Shown piece after piece: positions 1 to 5,919 of a DNA stretch of 6,177 bases. Origin of the DNA: UBA4416 sp040376995 (GTDB lineage Bacteria; Bacteroidota; Bacteroidia; B-17B0; Aurantibacillaceae); assembly GCA_040376995.1 (NCBI GenBank), contig JBEIPP010000181.1, positions 1 to 6,177 of the forward strand. The letters run 5' to 3'. Within the stretch, counting starts at the first letter, position 1. Each line of letters starts with the position of its first letter. The notes under the pieces were generated by a model, which made no database searches, was not told the origin of the DNA, and saw only the letters and a program-made list of their open reading frames with translations. The position numbers were made by a program, and so were the translations under genes.

Positions 1-76
1 CACATGGACCTGAAATCAAGAATAACTCTTTACTTCCGCACTCAATATCTCCTACTTTTACTATTTTTTTTGACAT
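1..76 (-). CDS. kdsA: KdsA, 3-deoxy-D-manno-octulosonate 8-phosphate synthase (N-terminal 25 codons only)
   Basis: Only the start of this gene lies in the window; it runs off the left edge. The 25 visible residues begin MSKKIVKVGDIECG and end LFLISGPC. The ISGPC segment matches the conserved first strand of KdsA, where family members read L(I/F)(A/S)GPCVIES. KdsA condenses phosphoenolpyruvate with D-arabinose 5-phosphate to give Kdo-8-phosphate in the cytoplasm, the first committed step towards the Kdo of lipopolysaccharide. The ATG at 74-76 lies 11 bases beyond the kdnB stop, so it is almost certainly co-transcribed with kdnB. No Shine-Dalgarno sequence is visible. The identity rests on a short N-terminus, but the Kdo-modifying genes immediately upstream support it strongly. 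Another DAHP/Kdo8P synthase family member is the main alternative. Confidence 0.85.
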   Translation of the reverse strand, partial: MSKKIVKVGDIECGSKELFLISGPC

Positions 77-87
77 GTTTTTTATTT

Positions 88-1170
88 TTATAATCTTCTA
101 AATAAATCTTTAATATAATCCATGGTTGCAATTTCTTTGTAATTATCCCCAAATGCGTGATTCCACATAAATGGTAAATTATATGATACTTGTGCCATGG
201 CTGTAATTTGCTCTTCTGTCCAGTCTTTACTTAAGTTTTGTGGTAATACAATTTTATGCTTTTCAATCATTTGCATAAACTCACTATGTCCTTTTGAGTA
301 AATATCGCCTAAGTGTTGAAATATTAAACAGTTAGCGTAACAGTGACGAGTTCCTAAAACCATTGATAAACCGTAACTTAACGAGTGACAAACACCTACT
401 TCGCTATATGTTAAGCTTAAGCCACCCATTAAAGAAGCTACCATTAGCTTATCATCGTTTTCAGGAGTACGACCAGCGTTCTCACCTAAATACACTTCTC
501 TGCAAAGCTTTAACGATTGCTCACCATAAGCTAAACTAAAAGCATTGTTGCGAATACCCGTTTCAGATTCAATACAGTGAATGTAAGTATCCATACCTGT
601 ATAAAACCACCAATCTGTAGGGACAGACGCAATTAATTCTGGATCTAAAATCACTTGATTAAACACCGTCCAATCACATTTTAGTCCTAATTTTTTTTCA
701 GGACCTGTAAGCACAGCCGTCATTGATACCTCTGCACCTGTTCCAGATATCGTTGGAACACCTAAGTGATAAATACCTGGTTTCTTTACTAAATTTAATC
801 CTTGATATAATGTGGATGAACCTTCATTAGTAAGCATTAATGATAAGGCTTTGGCGATATCCATAATACTACCACCGCCAATACCAATCACACCACTGGG
901 TAAACCTTGCTTTGCTAAAATTTCATCACGTAATGAATCTATTTGCTCAGTTTTTGGTTCGTGCGGATCCACATCTATATAATAAATTAAATCCTCTGGT
1001 TTATTTTGTAATTTATTAGTTAAAGGTTTTCCTTTAAAATAATTATCAACTACATAAACAAAGTAGTTTTTATTTTCTTTACGAATAGGTTCTACTGTTT
1101 CTGCTAATTGAGCAAATGAACCGCGACCGTAAGTTACTTTATCAATGTTTTTAAAATTTTTGTGTTGCAT
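88..1170 (-). CDS. kdnB: KdnB, 3-deoxy-alpha-D-manno-octulosonate 8-oxidase (iron-containing alcohol dehydrogenase family)
   Basis: KdnB, characterised in Shewanella, oxidises the C8 hydroxyl of Kdo to an aldehyde with a nicotinamide cofactor, preparing it for amination by KdnA. This 360-aa protein has the family layout. An N-terminal dinucleotide-binding half carries GIGGGSIMD at residues 96-104, with PTISGTGAEVS at 139-149. The C-terminal helical half holds the expected metal ligands Asp194 (GMD), His198 (YIHCIE), His262 (CHSLSYG) and His276 (RHCYAN), spaced as in other iron alcohol dehydrogenases such as FucO. The start MQHKNFKNIDKVTYGRGS matches the usual N-terminus, so the ATG at 1168-1170 is preferred. 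It sits 15 bases after the J-domain-like gene and 11 bases before kdsA, clearly within one operon. The kdsA and kdnA neighbours favour KdnB over a general alcohol dehydrogenase. All key residues are present and it appears intact. Confidence 0.92.
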   Translation of the reverse strand: MQHKNFKNIDKVTYGRGSFAQLAETVEPIRKENKNYFVYVVDNYFKGKPLTNKLQNKPEDLIYYIDVDPHEPKTEQIDSLRDEILAKQGLPSGVIGIGGGSIMDIAKALSLMLTNEGSSTLYQGLNLVKKPGIYHLGVPTISGTGAEVSMTAVLTGPEKKLGLKCDWTVFNQVILDPELIASVPTDWWFYTGMDTYIHCIESETGIRNNAFSLAYGEQSLKLCREVYLGENAGRTPENDDKLMVASLMGGLSLTYSEVGVCHSLSYGLSMVLGTRHCYANCLIFQHLGDIYSKGHSEFMQMIEKHKIVLPQNLSKDWTEEQITAMAQVSYNLPFMWNHAFGDNYKEIATMDYIKDLFRRL

Positions 1171-1185
1171 AATTATATCAATACT

Positions 1186-2448
1186 TTATTTAAATTTTAC
1201 TGAGCTTAAAAAATCAAAAAACTCATCGTTATCATTAAAATTTTCCTGCTCGTATTTCTTTACAATATCTTTAATAAGTTTTGGTTTTTGTTTAATATTT
1301 TCCAATTCATTTGCCATCAATTTTGTTTCATTTTGAGTGGCAATAATATTTTTTAATACAACCTTTCTTAAATCTGATTTATTAAGTTTAGCTATTACTC
1401 TTTGAACATAAGTATAACCTAAATCACAAAATAGAGGGTGGTTTAACAATTTATGAGAATTAACTGTTTGAAGTTCCTGAATTTTTTGTTTAATAATTTT
1501 CACAAATCTTTTAAGTGAATCGTCACTAAATGAAGTGCTTACATTGTTTTCTGGAATTATATTATCGATTAAAACTTTTATATAAAGAATCTCTGCAATG
1601 TTCATTTTATCTCTTGCATTAGATAATTGTTTCATTAAGTTCTCTTTTTTTTCTCTTAATTGAGGATTTTGCTCTCTGTCTGGATGAATGACTTTAGCCA
1701 TTTCCTTAAATAATTTATTAATATCCTTATTAAGCAAGTCTTCTACTTCTTTTTCTTGTTTTTCTTTTTCTAATTGTTTTGCTGTTTTTTTACGTGTTCT
1801 TTTTTTAAATCCAAACATTTCCTCAAAATTATAATCATCATTCGATTGATTATTAAACTCTGCTTCATGCTGTTTTTCGAAGAAATCTTTATATTTATTT
1901 TTTAGTCTTTCTTTGGTTTCCTCATCATTAAAGTCTGCATTGGCCATTTCTTCTATATCTATATCAATTCCATATTGATTTTTTACATGTTGCTCGGCCA
2001 ACTTAATTTCATACTCTCTTTCTCTTTTCTCGGATGTATTTTCTAATTTCATTATTGCATCTCGATACAGTTTAACATTTTCAAAATCATCTAAATTTTT
2101 ATCGCAAATATCTAACAACATTAATCTATACGATTCGTTTATTCTTCCTTTTAAATTTAATTTATCAGAAAGATAAATATTTAGCATATAAATAAACTTT
2201 TCCCTCTCTAATTCCCCTTGTTTATTGTATTCAGGAACAATTTCGTTTGTAAATATATGACTAGCTTCATGCAATAATTCTTCAATATTTTTAGCGTTTT
2301 CGAGAATTGACTGATGCTTTTGTAGAGTAGATATAAAATCTTTTTGGATTTTAGATTGATCTGTTTTTCCTGGTGACTTCCATACCAAGTCAAAGGTATT
2401 TGATTGTTTTTTAGAAAATTCTTCTTCTGAAAAAAGAGTTTGATTCAT
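1186..2448 (-). CDS. J-domain-like (HPD-containing), charged, largely helical protein of unknown role
   Basis: A 420-aa soluble protein with no signal peptide or membrane segment. Most of it is rich in Lys, Glu and Asn and should be helical or coiled-coil; residues 140-240 are almost wholly charged. The one recognisable part is about residues 237-293, where LFKEMAKVIHPDRE (HPD at 255-257) is followed by a Lys/Glu/Leu helix and an Asn-Ala-x-(Asp) turn. This resembles helices II-III of a DnaJ J-domain, the part that contacts DnaK and stimulates its ATPase. Here the segment is near the middle rather than N-terminal, and no Gly/Phe region or zinc fingers follow. Related bacterial HPD-containing coiled-coil proteins are annotated as DnaJ-like, generally without known function. 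The gene lies 21 bases after kdnA and 15 before kdnB, splitting that pair. It is visibly richer in A+T (13 G+C of 60 bases at 1261-1320, against 24 of 60 at 2941-3000 in kdnA), which suggests later insertion. A co-chaperone role is inference. Confidence 0.85.
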   Translation of the reverse strand: MNQTLFSEEEFSKKQSNTFDLVWKSPGKTDQSKIQKDFISTLQKHQSILENAKNIEELLHEASHIFTNEIVPEYNKQGELEREKFIYMLNIYLSDKLNLKGRINESYRLMLLDICDKNLDDFENVKLYRDAIMKLENTSEKREREYEIKLAEQHVKNQYGIDIDIEEMANADFNDEETKERLKNKYKDFFEKQHEAEFNNQSNDDYNFEEMFGFKKRTRKKTAKQLEKEKQEKEVEDLLNKDINKLFKEMAKVIHPDREQNPQLREKKENLMKQLSNARDKMNIAEILYIKVLIDNIIPENNVSTSFSDDSLKRFVKIIKQKIQELQTVNSHKLLNHPLFCDLGYTYVQRVIAKLNKSDLRKVVLKNIIATQNETKLMANELENIKQKPKLIKDIVKKYEQENFNDNDEFFDFLSSVKFK

Positions 2449-2469
2449 GTCTAATAGTTTAATTGTTAA

Positions 2470-3678
2470 TTAAGCATTAACAGGCTTTAAAGCCTTAGTA
2501 GCACATTCCGAAATTTTAGTAGCTAAGGTTTTTAATTCTTCCTCCGTCCAAGTACAACGTATGCCGAAAGAAATTAAACGACCAACAACTGCTTGAGTTT
2601 TAGGAATATCTAAATTATTATAATCTTGAGGCGCACCTAATACCTGAATAGCTAATTTAGAAGCTGTTTTTAAACCTTTAATATGTTCCCATTGATTAAT
2701 AAAGTGATACATATTTGTGAACCAATAATTAAATCCACCAACACCAGCTTTATTAAATTCATCAACTGTACGTTTAGCTGTCTCTGTATCAGGCATTAAG
2801 ATATTTAAGAACGTTCCTGAATCTCCGTTATCATCACCTAATTTAGAAAAGCTAATGCCTTGTACTTTAGATAATTCTTTTTGTAAGAAAGCTTTGTTTT
2901 TTAAATTAGCTTCTCTGATAGCTGGCACTTTACGAGTTTGAGCTGCACCTACCGCTGCATGTAATTCTGAAATACGGTAGTTAAAACCAATAATAGGATG
3001 GTTTTCCATACCACGATTATTTCCAACATGGTCGTGACCATGATCGCAGTAGCTATCAGCTAATTTATAAACGTTTTCATCATTTGTTACAAAAATACCA
3101 CCTTCACCTGCGGTTGCAATTTTAAAGAAGTCGAATGAATAAGCACCAGCACTACCAAATAAACCAGTTGCTATTCCTTTATACGAAGCCGCAAATGCTT
3201 GCCCTGCATCTTCTACTAATTTTAAATTATGTTCTTTAACAACAGCCATAATTTCGTGCATGTTTGCGTTACCACCACACATGTGAACTAAACATACCGC
3301 TTTTGTTTTTGGAGTAATAGCTTTTCTAATGCCTTCAGCACTTAAGCATAAGGTTTCATCAATCTCAGCAAATACTGGCAAAGCGCCAAGCATTAACACT
3401 GCTTCAATCGTAGCAATGTATGTAAACGGCGGACAAATAACTTCATCGCCTGTTCCAATACCACTTGCTGCTAATGCTGCTAAAATAGCTGCTGAACCAT
3501 TAGATACAGCTAAGGCATATTTTGCCCCTGTAATTTTTTTAGCTTCTGCTTCAAAATCTTTTGCTTTCCAAATATTGTTACGTTGTGCATCATGATTAAA
3601 ACGAAACATAATTCCGGTTGATAACACGTCTTCAATTTCCTTGCGCTCTTCTGCGCCAAATAATTCAGTTCCTGGCAT
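2470..3678 (-). CDS. kdnA: KdnA, 8-amino-3,8-dideoxy-alpha-D-manno-octulosonate transaminase (DegT/DnrJ/EryC1 family)
   Basis: KdnA is a PLP-dependent aminotransferase that takes the C8 aldehyde made by KdnB and, with L-glutamate as amino donor in the Shewanella enzyme, forms Kdo8N. This 402-aa protein is full length for the family. PLP-site features are visible: SNGSAA (59-64) for the phosphate, EDAGQA (156-161) with Asp157 facing the pyridine nitrogen, and SFDFFKIATAGEGG (181-194) with Lys186 as the Schiff-base lysine. The opening MPGTELFGAEE and the stretches CDHGHDHVGNNRG, NHPIIGFNYRISELHAA and FNYWFTNMYHF are the sequence style of KdnA rather than of other sugar aminotransferases. The start is fixed by MPG at 3676-3678, 30 bases after the 153-aa gene. 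kdnB and kdsA downstream give independent support. No defect is seen. Confidence 0.93.
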   Translation of the reverse strand: MPGTELFGAEERKEIEDVLSTGIMFRFNHDAQRNNIWKAKDFEAEAKKITGAKYALAVSNGSAAILAALAASGIGTGDEVICPPFTYIATIEAVLMLGALPVFAEIDETLCLSAEGIRKAITPKTKAVCLVHMCGGNANMHEIMAVVKEHNLKLVEDAGQAFAASYKGIATGLFGSAGAYSFDFFKIATAGEGGIFVTNDENVYKLADSYCDHGHDHVGNNRGMENHPIIGFNYRISELHAAVGAAQTRKVPAIREANLKNKAFLQKELSKVQGISFSKLGDDNGDSGTFLNILMPDTETAKRTVDEFNKAGVGGFNYWFTNMYHFINQWEHIKGLKTASKLAIQVLGAPQDYNNLDIPKTQAVVGRLISFGIRCTWTEEELKTLATKISECATKALKPVNA

Positions 3679-3708
3679 TGTATTGATTTTTAGTTATTTG
3701 TGTAAAAT

Positions 3709-4170
3709 TTAATTAGGTAAAAATTCAAAATTGTTAGGCTCATCAATTACTCCAAAATTTACAGAAGACATTTTTCCGTTTTCGAAATAACAATCCAAAC
3801 CTGCTTCATCAAAGCTTAAACGCTTTTCTCCCCAATCTTGTCTTTCAGTATCAGTAAGCGTATAGTTATGTTCTTTCATTAAATCAGTTAGTTGTTGTTC
3901 GTTTAATGAAAATAATTTCTTTCCAAACAACATGGTATCTTCGTTATCTACTTCCACACTTCCAAACTTCATTGAGTTCTTATTGTCAAAGAACAAAGAA
4001 AATCCTGAGTCCCAATAATGATAAACAGTACATGAAGTTTCTAAAATGTTATCATCCAATACTTGAATTTCTTTTGGTTTTCCAAAAACTAATTCAGCAT
4101 CAACTGCTGATACACCAAAATATAATGTGCAAAATCCCTTTAATAAATTTATCTGAGGTGTGAAATCCAT
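3709..4170 (-). CDS. Conserved-looking cytoplasmic protein of unknown function, first gene of the Kdo8N operon
   Basis: A 153-aa acidic protein with no signal peptide, membrane segment or enzyme motif that I recognise. It appears to contain two related halves. Residues 26-77 have LVFGKPKEI, then YHYWDSGFSLFFDN and FGSVEVD. Residues 81-142 have LFGKKLFSL, then SFDEAGLDCYFENG and SVNFGVI. The pattern LFGK, helix, aromatic-rich Gly-hydrophobic-FD/EN strand, FG/V strand is thus used twice and suggests a small alpha/beta fold built by duplication. It is the promoter-proximal gene, 30 bases before kdnA, and is probably co-transcribed with the Kdo genes; a link to them is inference from position only. 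The ATG at 4168-4170 follows a possible promoter closely. A role as a small regulator, binding protein or immunity-like protein cannot be separated here. Confidence 0.8.
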   Translation of the reverse strand: MDFTPQINLLKGFCTLYFGVSAVDAELVFGKPKEIQVLDDNILETSCTVYHYWDSGFSLFFDNKNSMKFGSVEVDNEDTMLFGKKLFSLNEQQLTDLMKEHNYTLTDTERQDWGEKRLSFDEAGLDCYFENGKMSSVNFGVIDEPNNFEFLPN

Positions 4171-4179
4171 AACTGACTA

Positions 4180-4210
4180 TAAAAGTAAGGCTAATAGCCA
4201 GTAAAAACAA
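4180..4210 (-). promoter_or_regulatory. Possible Bacteroidota-type promoter for the Kdo8N operon
   Basis: On the minus strand, TTG at 4210-4208 is followed after 20 bases by TACTTTTA (4187-4180), which fits TTG-N19-21-TAnnTTTG except for the last base. The start codon at 4170 is only 9 bases further, so the 5' leader would be very short. The spacer contains the near-perfect palindrome GGCTAATAGCC (4189-4199), a possible operator. No better match is seen between the divergent tRNA gene and the operon. Confidence 0.4.
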
Positions 4211-4247
4211 GTTGAGAAAATAAATTTTAAAAAAAATAAAAAAAGTT

Positions 4248-4277
4248 TTGCTAGTATAAAAATCGTTTATATATTTG
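4248..4277 (+). promoter_or_regulatory. Bacteroidota-type promoter of the tRNA-Lys gene
   Basis: TTG at 4248-4250 and TATATTTG at 4270-4277 match the primary sigma consensus of Bacteroidota (TTG, spacer, TAnnTTTG) exactly, with a 19-base spacer. Transcription would begin around 4283, about 30 bases before the mature tRNA. Its presence also supports the taxonomic placement. Confidence 0.8.
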
Positions 4278-4311
4278 CAGCCCGAAAAGGAAACAACGTT
4301 CTTAAATTAAT

Positions 4312-4384
4312 GATTCTGTAGCTCAGTTGGTAGAGCAATACACTTTTAATGTATGGGCCCTGGGTTCGAGTCCCAGCAGGATCA
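4312..4384 (+). tRNA. tRNA-Lys (anticodon TTT)
   Basis: A 73-base cloverleaf can be folded completely. The acceptor stem is GATTCTG with CAGGATC (one T-G pair). The D stem is GCTC/GAGC with loop AGTTGGTA. The anticodon stem is ATACA/TGTAT with loop CTTTTAA, giving anticodon TTT at 4345-4347. The variable loop has 5 bases, and the T stem CTGGG/CCCAG encloses TTCGAGT. The discriminator base is A. The 3' CCA is not encoded (CAC follows) and must be added enzymatically. The gene stands alone, divergent from the Kdo8N operon, with its own promoter and terminator. Integrase debris starts within 260 bases of its 3' end, so it has probably served as an integration site. Confidence 0.97.
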
Positions 4385-4409
4385 CACGTTGCCGTCGCAA
4401 CAATCATCA

Positions 4410-4450
4410 AAGCCTCGTAAAACATAGTTTTTACGAGGCTTTTTTATTTT
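4410..4450 (+). terminator. Intrinsic terminator of the tRNA-Lys transcript
   Basis: A perfect 13-bp stem, 4410-4422 with 4429-4441 (core GCCTCGTAAAA/TTTTACGAGGC), has a 6-base loop and is followed by a T-rich run (TTTTATTTT). It ends the tRNA transcript about 25 bases after the mature 3' end. The opposite orientation lacks a T-run of equal quality. Confidence 0.9.
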
Positions 4451-4484
4451 ATCTATATCAAACTTCATCAAATTATTTAAAGCC

Positions 4485-4508
4485 ATTCGGTTACCTATTC
4501 GGTTATCT
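4485..4508 (+). repeat. Tandem 12-base direct repeat, possible recombinase arm-type sites
   Basis: ATTCGGTTACCT (4485-4496) is immediately followed by ATTCGGTTATCT (4497-4508), 11 of 12 bases identical. A third partial copy, AATCGGTTAC, lies at 4611-4620. All three fall between the tRNA 3' end and the integrase relic, where tyrosine recombinases of tRNA-integrated elements often have repeated arm sites. No other gene is seen between 4385 and 4635. The functional reading is inference. Confidence 0.5.
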
Positions 4509-4635
4509 TTTTAATTCTCTATTTTCGTATCCGAATTTTACGTAAGTTATTGATTTTATTGCTGTTCAGAGCAACAAAGTTTGCCAAAACAAACCAATTT
4601 ATCAATATTTAATCGGTTACTAAAATCGGGGCAAA

Positions 4636-4850
4636 ATAAAAGTATTACAAAACCTATCAATTCTTATTTGGACTAACCAATCTAAAAAGACACGAACTGC
4701 TTAATTCCGTTGTACGCTCGTATTACCATTAGCGTTAAACGTGCTGAAATCTCTCTCCATAATAAAGTGCGCCTAGATAAATGGGATAAAGAGAAAGCTA
4801 AAATAAAGGGCAATGATTTGGAAACTAAAACGTTGAACAATCATTTTTAA
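4636..4850 (+). pseudogene. N-terminal remnant of a tyrosine recombinase (phage/transposon integrase)
   Basis: Two adjoining reading frames together spell the N-terminal arm-binding domain of a Bacteroidota tyrosine recombinase. The first frame (from 4636) gives KVLQNLSILIWTNQSK. The second (4689-4850) gives DTNC then IPLYARITISVKRAEISL, and goes on with LDKWDKEKAKIKG and ETKTLNNHF before TAA at 4848-4850. They join if one base is restored in the A-run at 4684-4688. No ATG precedes it; ATA at 4636-4638 stands where the start would be expected. Only about 71 codons remain of a family usually near 400 residues, so the core-binding and catalytic domains are gone and the gene cannot be functional. 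Its position downstream of a tRNA 3' end and in the same direction is typical for integrases of genomic islands. Confidence 0.8.
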
Positions 4851-4868
4851 ATTTCATTTCAACAAACT

Positions 4869-4901
4869 CCGAAGCATTATTCCATAAGCTTCGGTTTTTT
4901 T
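4869..4901 (+). terminator. Intrinsic terminator after the integrase relic
   Basis: CCGAAGC (4869-4875) pairs with GCTTCGG (4888-4894) around a 12-base loop, followed by seven T. It points along the plus strand and separates the integrase relic from the convergent PIN gene, whose stop is at 4911. It sits only 19 bases after the truncated integrase end, so either an internal deletion joined them or it belongs to another lost gene. Confidence 0.75.
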
Positions 4902-4910
4902 ATTTATATA

Positions 4911-5404
4911 TTATTCTATTTTTCTATTCTTTTTCTGCATTCGTCCATAGGTAACTACGTATTTATTTTCATTAATTCTGTTAACTTTTCGCTTGCCTTT
5001 TTTAGGCTTCATTAACTTCTCTTGTATCATGGTTTCAAATACCCACAATATATCATGTACTTCAAATCCCTTTGTCTTTGCTTCTTTTCTTAATCGGTTA
5101 TCACTTGTTAAAATAGTAGCATTTAGTTCCTTCGCATAAGCATAAACCGACACATCTTTTTTGGTAAGTTTAGTTGAGGTAATTTCTTTTCGTTTTAAAT
5201 CTTCTAATTCAGTTTCATTTAATTTTTTAACAGTCAATTTCTTTTTAGTTACTTGTTTTTCAAGAACCGTTTTTTGTTCAAAATCTAGTTCATTCATCAC
5301 AAGGTTGGGAGTATGCAAATCCAATTTCAATTTAAAGAACGTATCTATTAAATCTATCTCAAATAGATCAATAAAAAATTTGCATCATTTACCGCAATTG
5401 CCAT
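4911..5404 (-). pseudogene. PIN-domain ribonuclease (toxin-like), reading frame interrupted by a -1 shift
   Basis: Starting at ATG 5402-5404, the frame reads MAIAVNDANFL and then needs a shift of -1 to continue as IDLFEIDLIDTFF, after which it stays open to the TAA at 4911-4913. The joined product is 164 aa and carries the full PIN acidic set: Asp7 (NDAN), Glu39 (VMNEL), Asp84 (TKKDVSVYAYAKE) and Asp102 (TSDNRLRKEA). These residues bind the metal ions that cleave RNA. Without the shift, translation stops at TAG 5354-5356 after 16 residues. The tail after about residue 132 is Lys/Arg-rich. A restart at TTG 5328-5330 would lack Asp7 and probably be inactive. The gene begins 3 bases after the ImmA/IrrE fragment, suggesting a coupled toxin-antitoxin-like pair. 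It may be a true pseudogene, a homopolymer sequencing error, or a programmed frameshift. Confidence 0.75.
5372..5378 (-). other. T TTT TTA slippery-type heptamer at the PIN frame break
   Basis: In the frame of the upstream ATG the codons run AAT TTT TTA, forming T TTT TTA, which has the X XXY YYZ form used for -1 ribosomal frameshifting. A single -1 slip here moves directly into the frame that encodes the rest of the PIN domain (ATT GAT CTA TTT). No strong stimulatory hairpin is evident just downstream. The heptamer is seen; its use is inference. Confidence 0.4.
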
Positions 5405-5407
5405 AAT

Positions 5408-5761
5408 CTATAACACTATAAAGGTTTTTCTAAATTGTGATAAGTTTTGATTATTAAGCGATGCAGCTTTACTTAAAGAAATTACTTCCTCAGCAGCTGC
5501 TCTATAAAGCAATTGCTGAAAGCTTAAAGACTTTTCAGTTTCAGTATATTCTCCAGGTTCATTTTTACGGTAGCCAAGCATACTAAAATTAATACTGAAA
5601 CTTTTGTAAACATGTTCGTTGGTGATATTAAGATTTTTTGCTCTTGCCATCATAGCCTGTATAGAAATACTATAGTAAGATTTTATGTGTTTCAATTCCT
5701 CTAATGAAATATGGTTTCTTTGTTTAGTAAATTCTTCAATAAAACTTTTCTTAGGAATTTT
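5408..5761 (-). pseudogene. C-terminal fragment of an ImmA/IrrE-family protein (COG2856-like)
   Basis: About 117 residues in one open frame, beginning KIPKKSFIEEF and containing LKHIKSYYSISIQAMMARAK, VYKSFSINFSMLGYRKNEPGE and LYRAAAEEVISLSKAASL. This is the characteristic C-terminal half of ImmA/IrrE metallopeptidase-type proteins, which often follow an N-terminal Xre-type HTH and an HExxH zinc site. Both of those parts are absent: a TAA at 5762-5764 precedes the fragment and no matching sequence is seen upstream in other frames. In-frame starts are poor (TTG at 5693-5695 would give 95 aa). In intact loci such proteins control a partner gene as antitoxin or regulator; here the partner is the PIN gene 3 bases downstream. 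The fragment is most likely left by a 5' deletion or rearrangement near 5762. Confidence 0.7.
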
Positions 5762-5841
5762 TTATCTAGTTCTCTAAAAAAAATTACCACTGAAAAAGTG
5801 AAATCAATATCTTCTTTCAAGTATATTTTTGGAGAATTATA

Positions 5842-5906
5842 TTGAACTATTTAAAATATATAATTGGTTTTAGATATAAACTAGTTCAAAATTTTCTATA
5901 TCTAAA
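5842..5906. repeat. Interleaved inverted repeats in the gene-poor stretch 5762-5919
   Basis: TTTAGATATA (5869-5878) is matched by TATATCTAAA (5897-5906), a perfect 10-bp inverted repeat with an 18-base loop. TTGAACTA (5842-5849) is matched by TAGTTCAA (5882-5889). The stretch is very AT-rich, so chance pairing is possible. Between 5762 and 5919 I see no convincing gene, only a short minus-strand open frame of about 45 codons (containing YNSPKIYLKEDIDFTFS) without a start, which may be another scrap of coding sequence. Confidence 0.35.
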
Positions 5907-5919
5907 TTAGAGCTCCTTT

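Noticed and set aside
1145..2393. Small open frames at 1145-1336 (plus) and 2208-2393 (minus)
   Set aside because: Both overlap the 420-aa J-domain-like gene or the start of kdnB in other frames and reflect low-complexity AT-rich codons.
3329..3595. Plus-strand open frame of 88 codons
   Set aside because: It is wholly antisense to kdnA, which has all its family motifs; the frame has no recognisable protein features.
3906..4163. Plus-strand open frame of 85 codons
   Set aside because: It lies opposite the 153-aa gene, has no promoter, and shows no family resemblance.
4327..4545. Plus-strand open frame of 72 codons
   Set aside because: It starts inside the tRNA-Lys and runs through its terminator, so it is a by-product of tRNA sequence.
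4911..5330. PIN protein as an intact 139-aa gene from TTG at 5330
   Set aside because: This start removes the first catalytic Asp and first strand, which are encoded just upstream in the adjoining frame from ATG 5404.
5161..5406. Plus-strand open frame of 81 codons
   Set aside because: It is antisense to the PIN gene, whose acidic tetrad on the other strand explains the coding signal.
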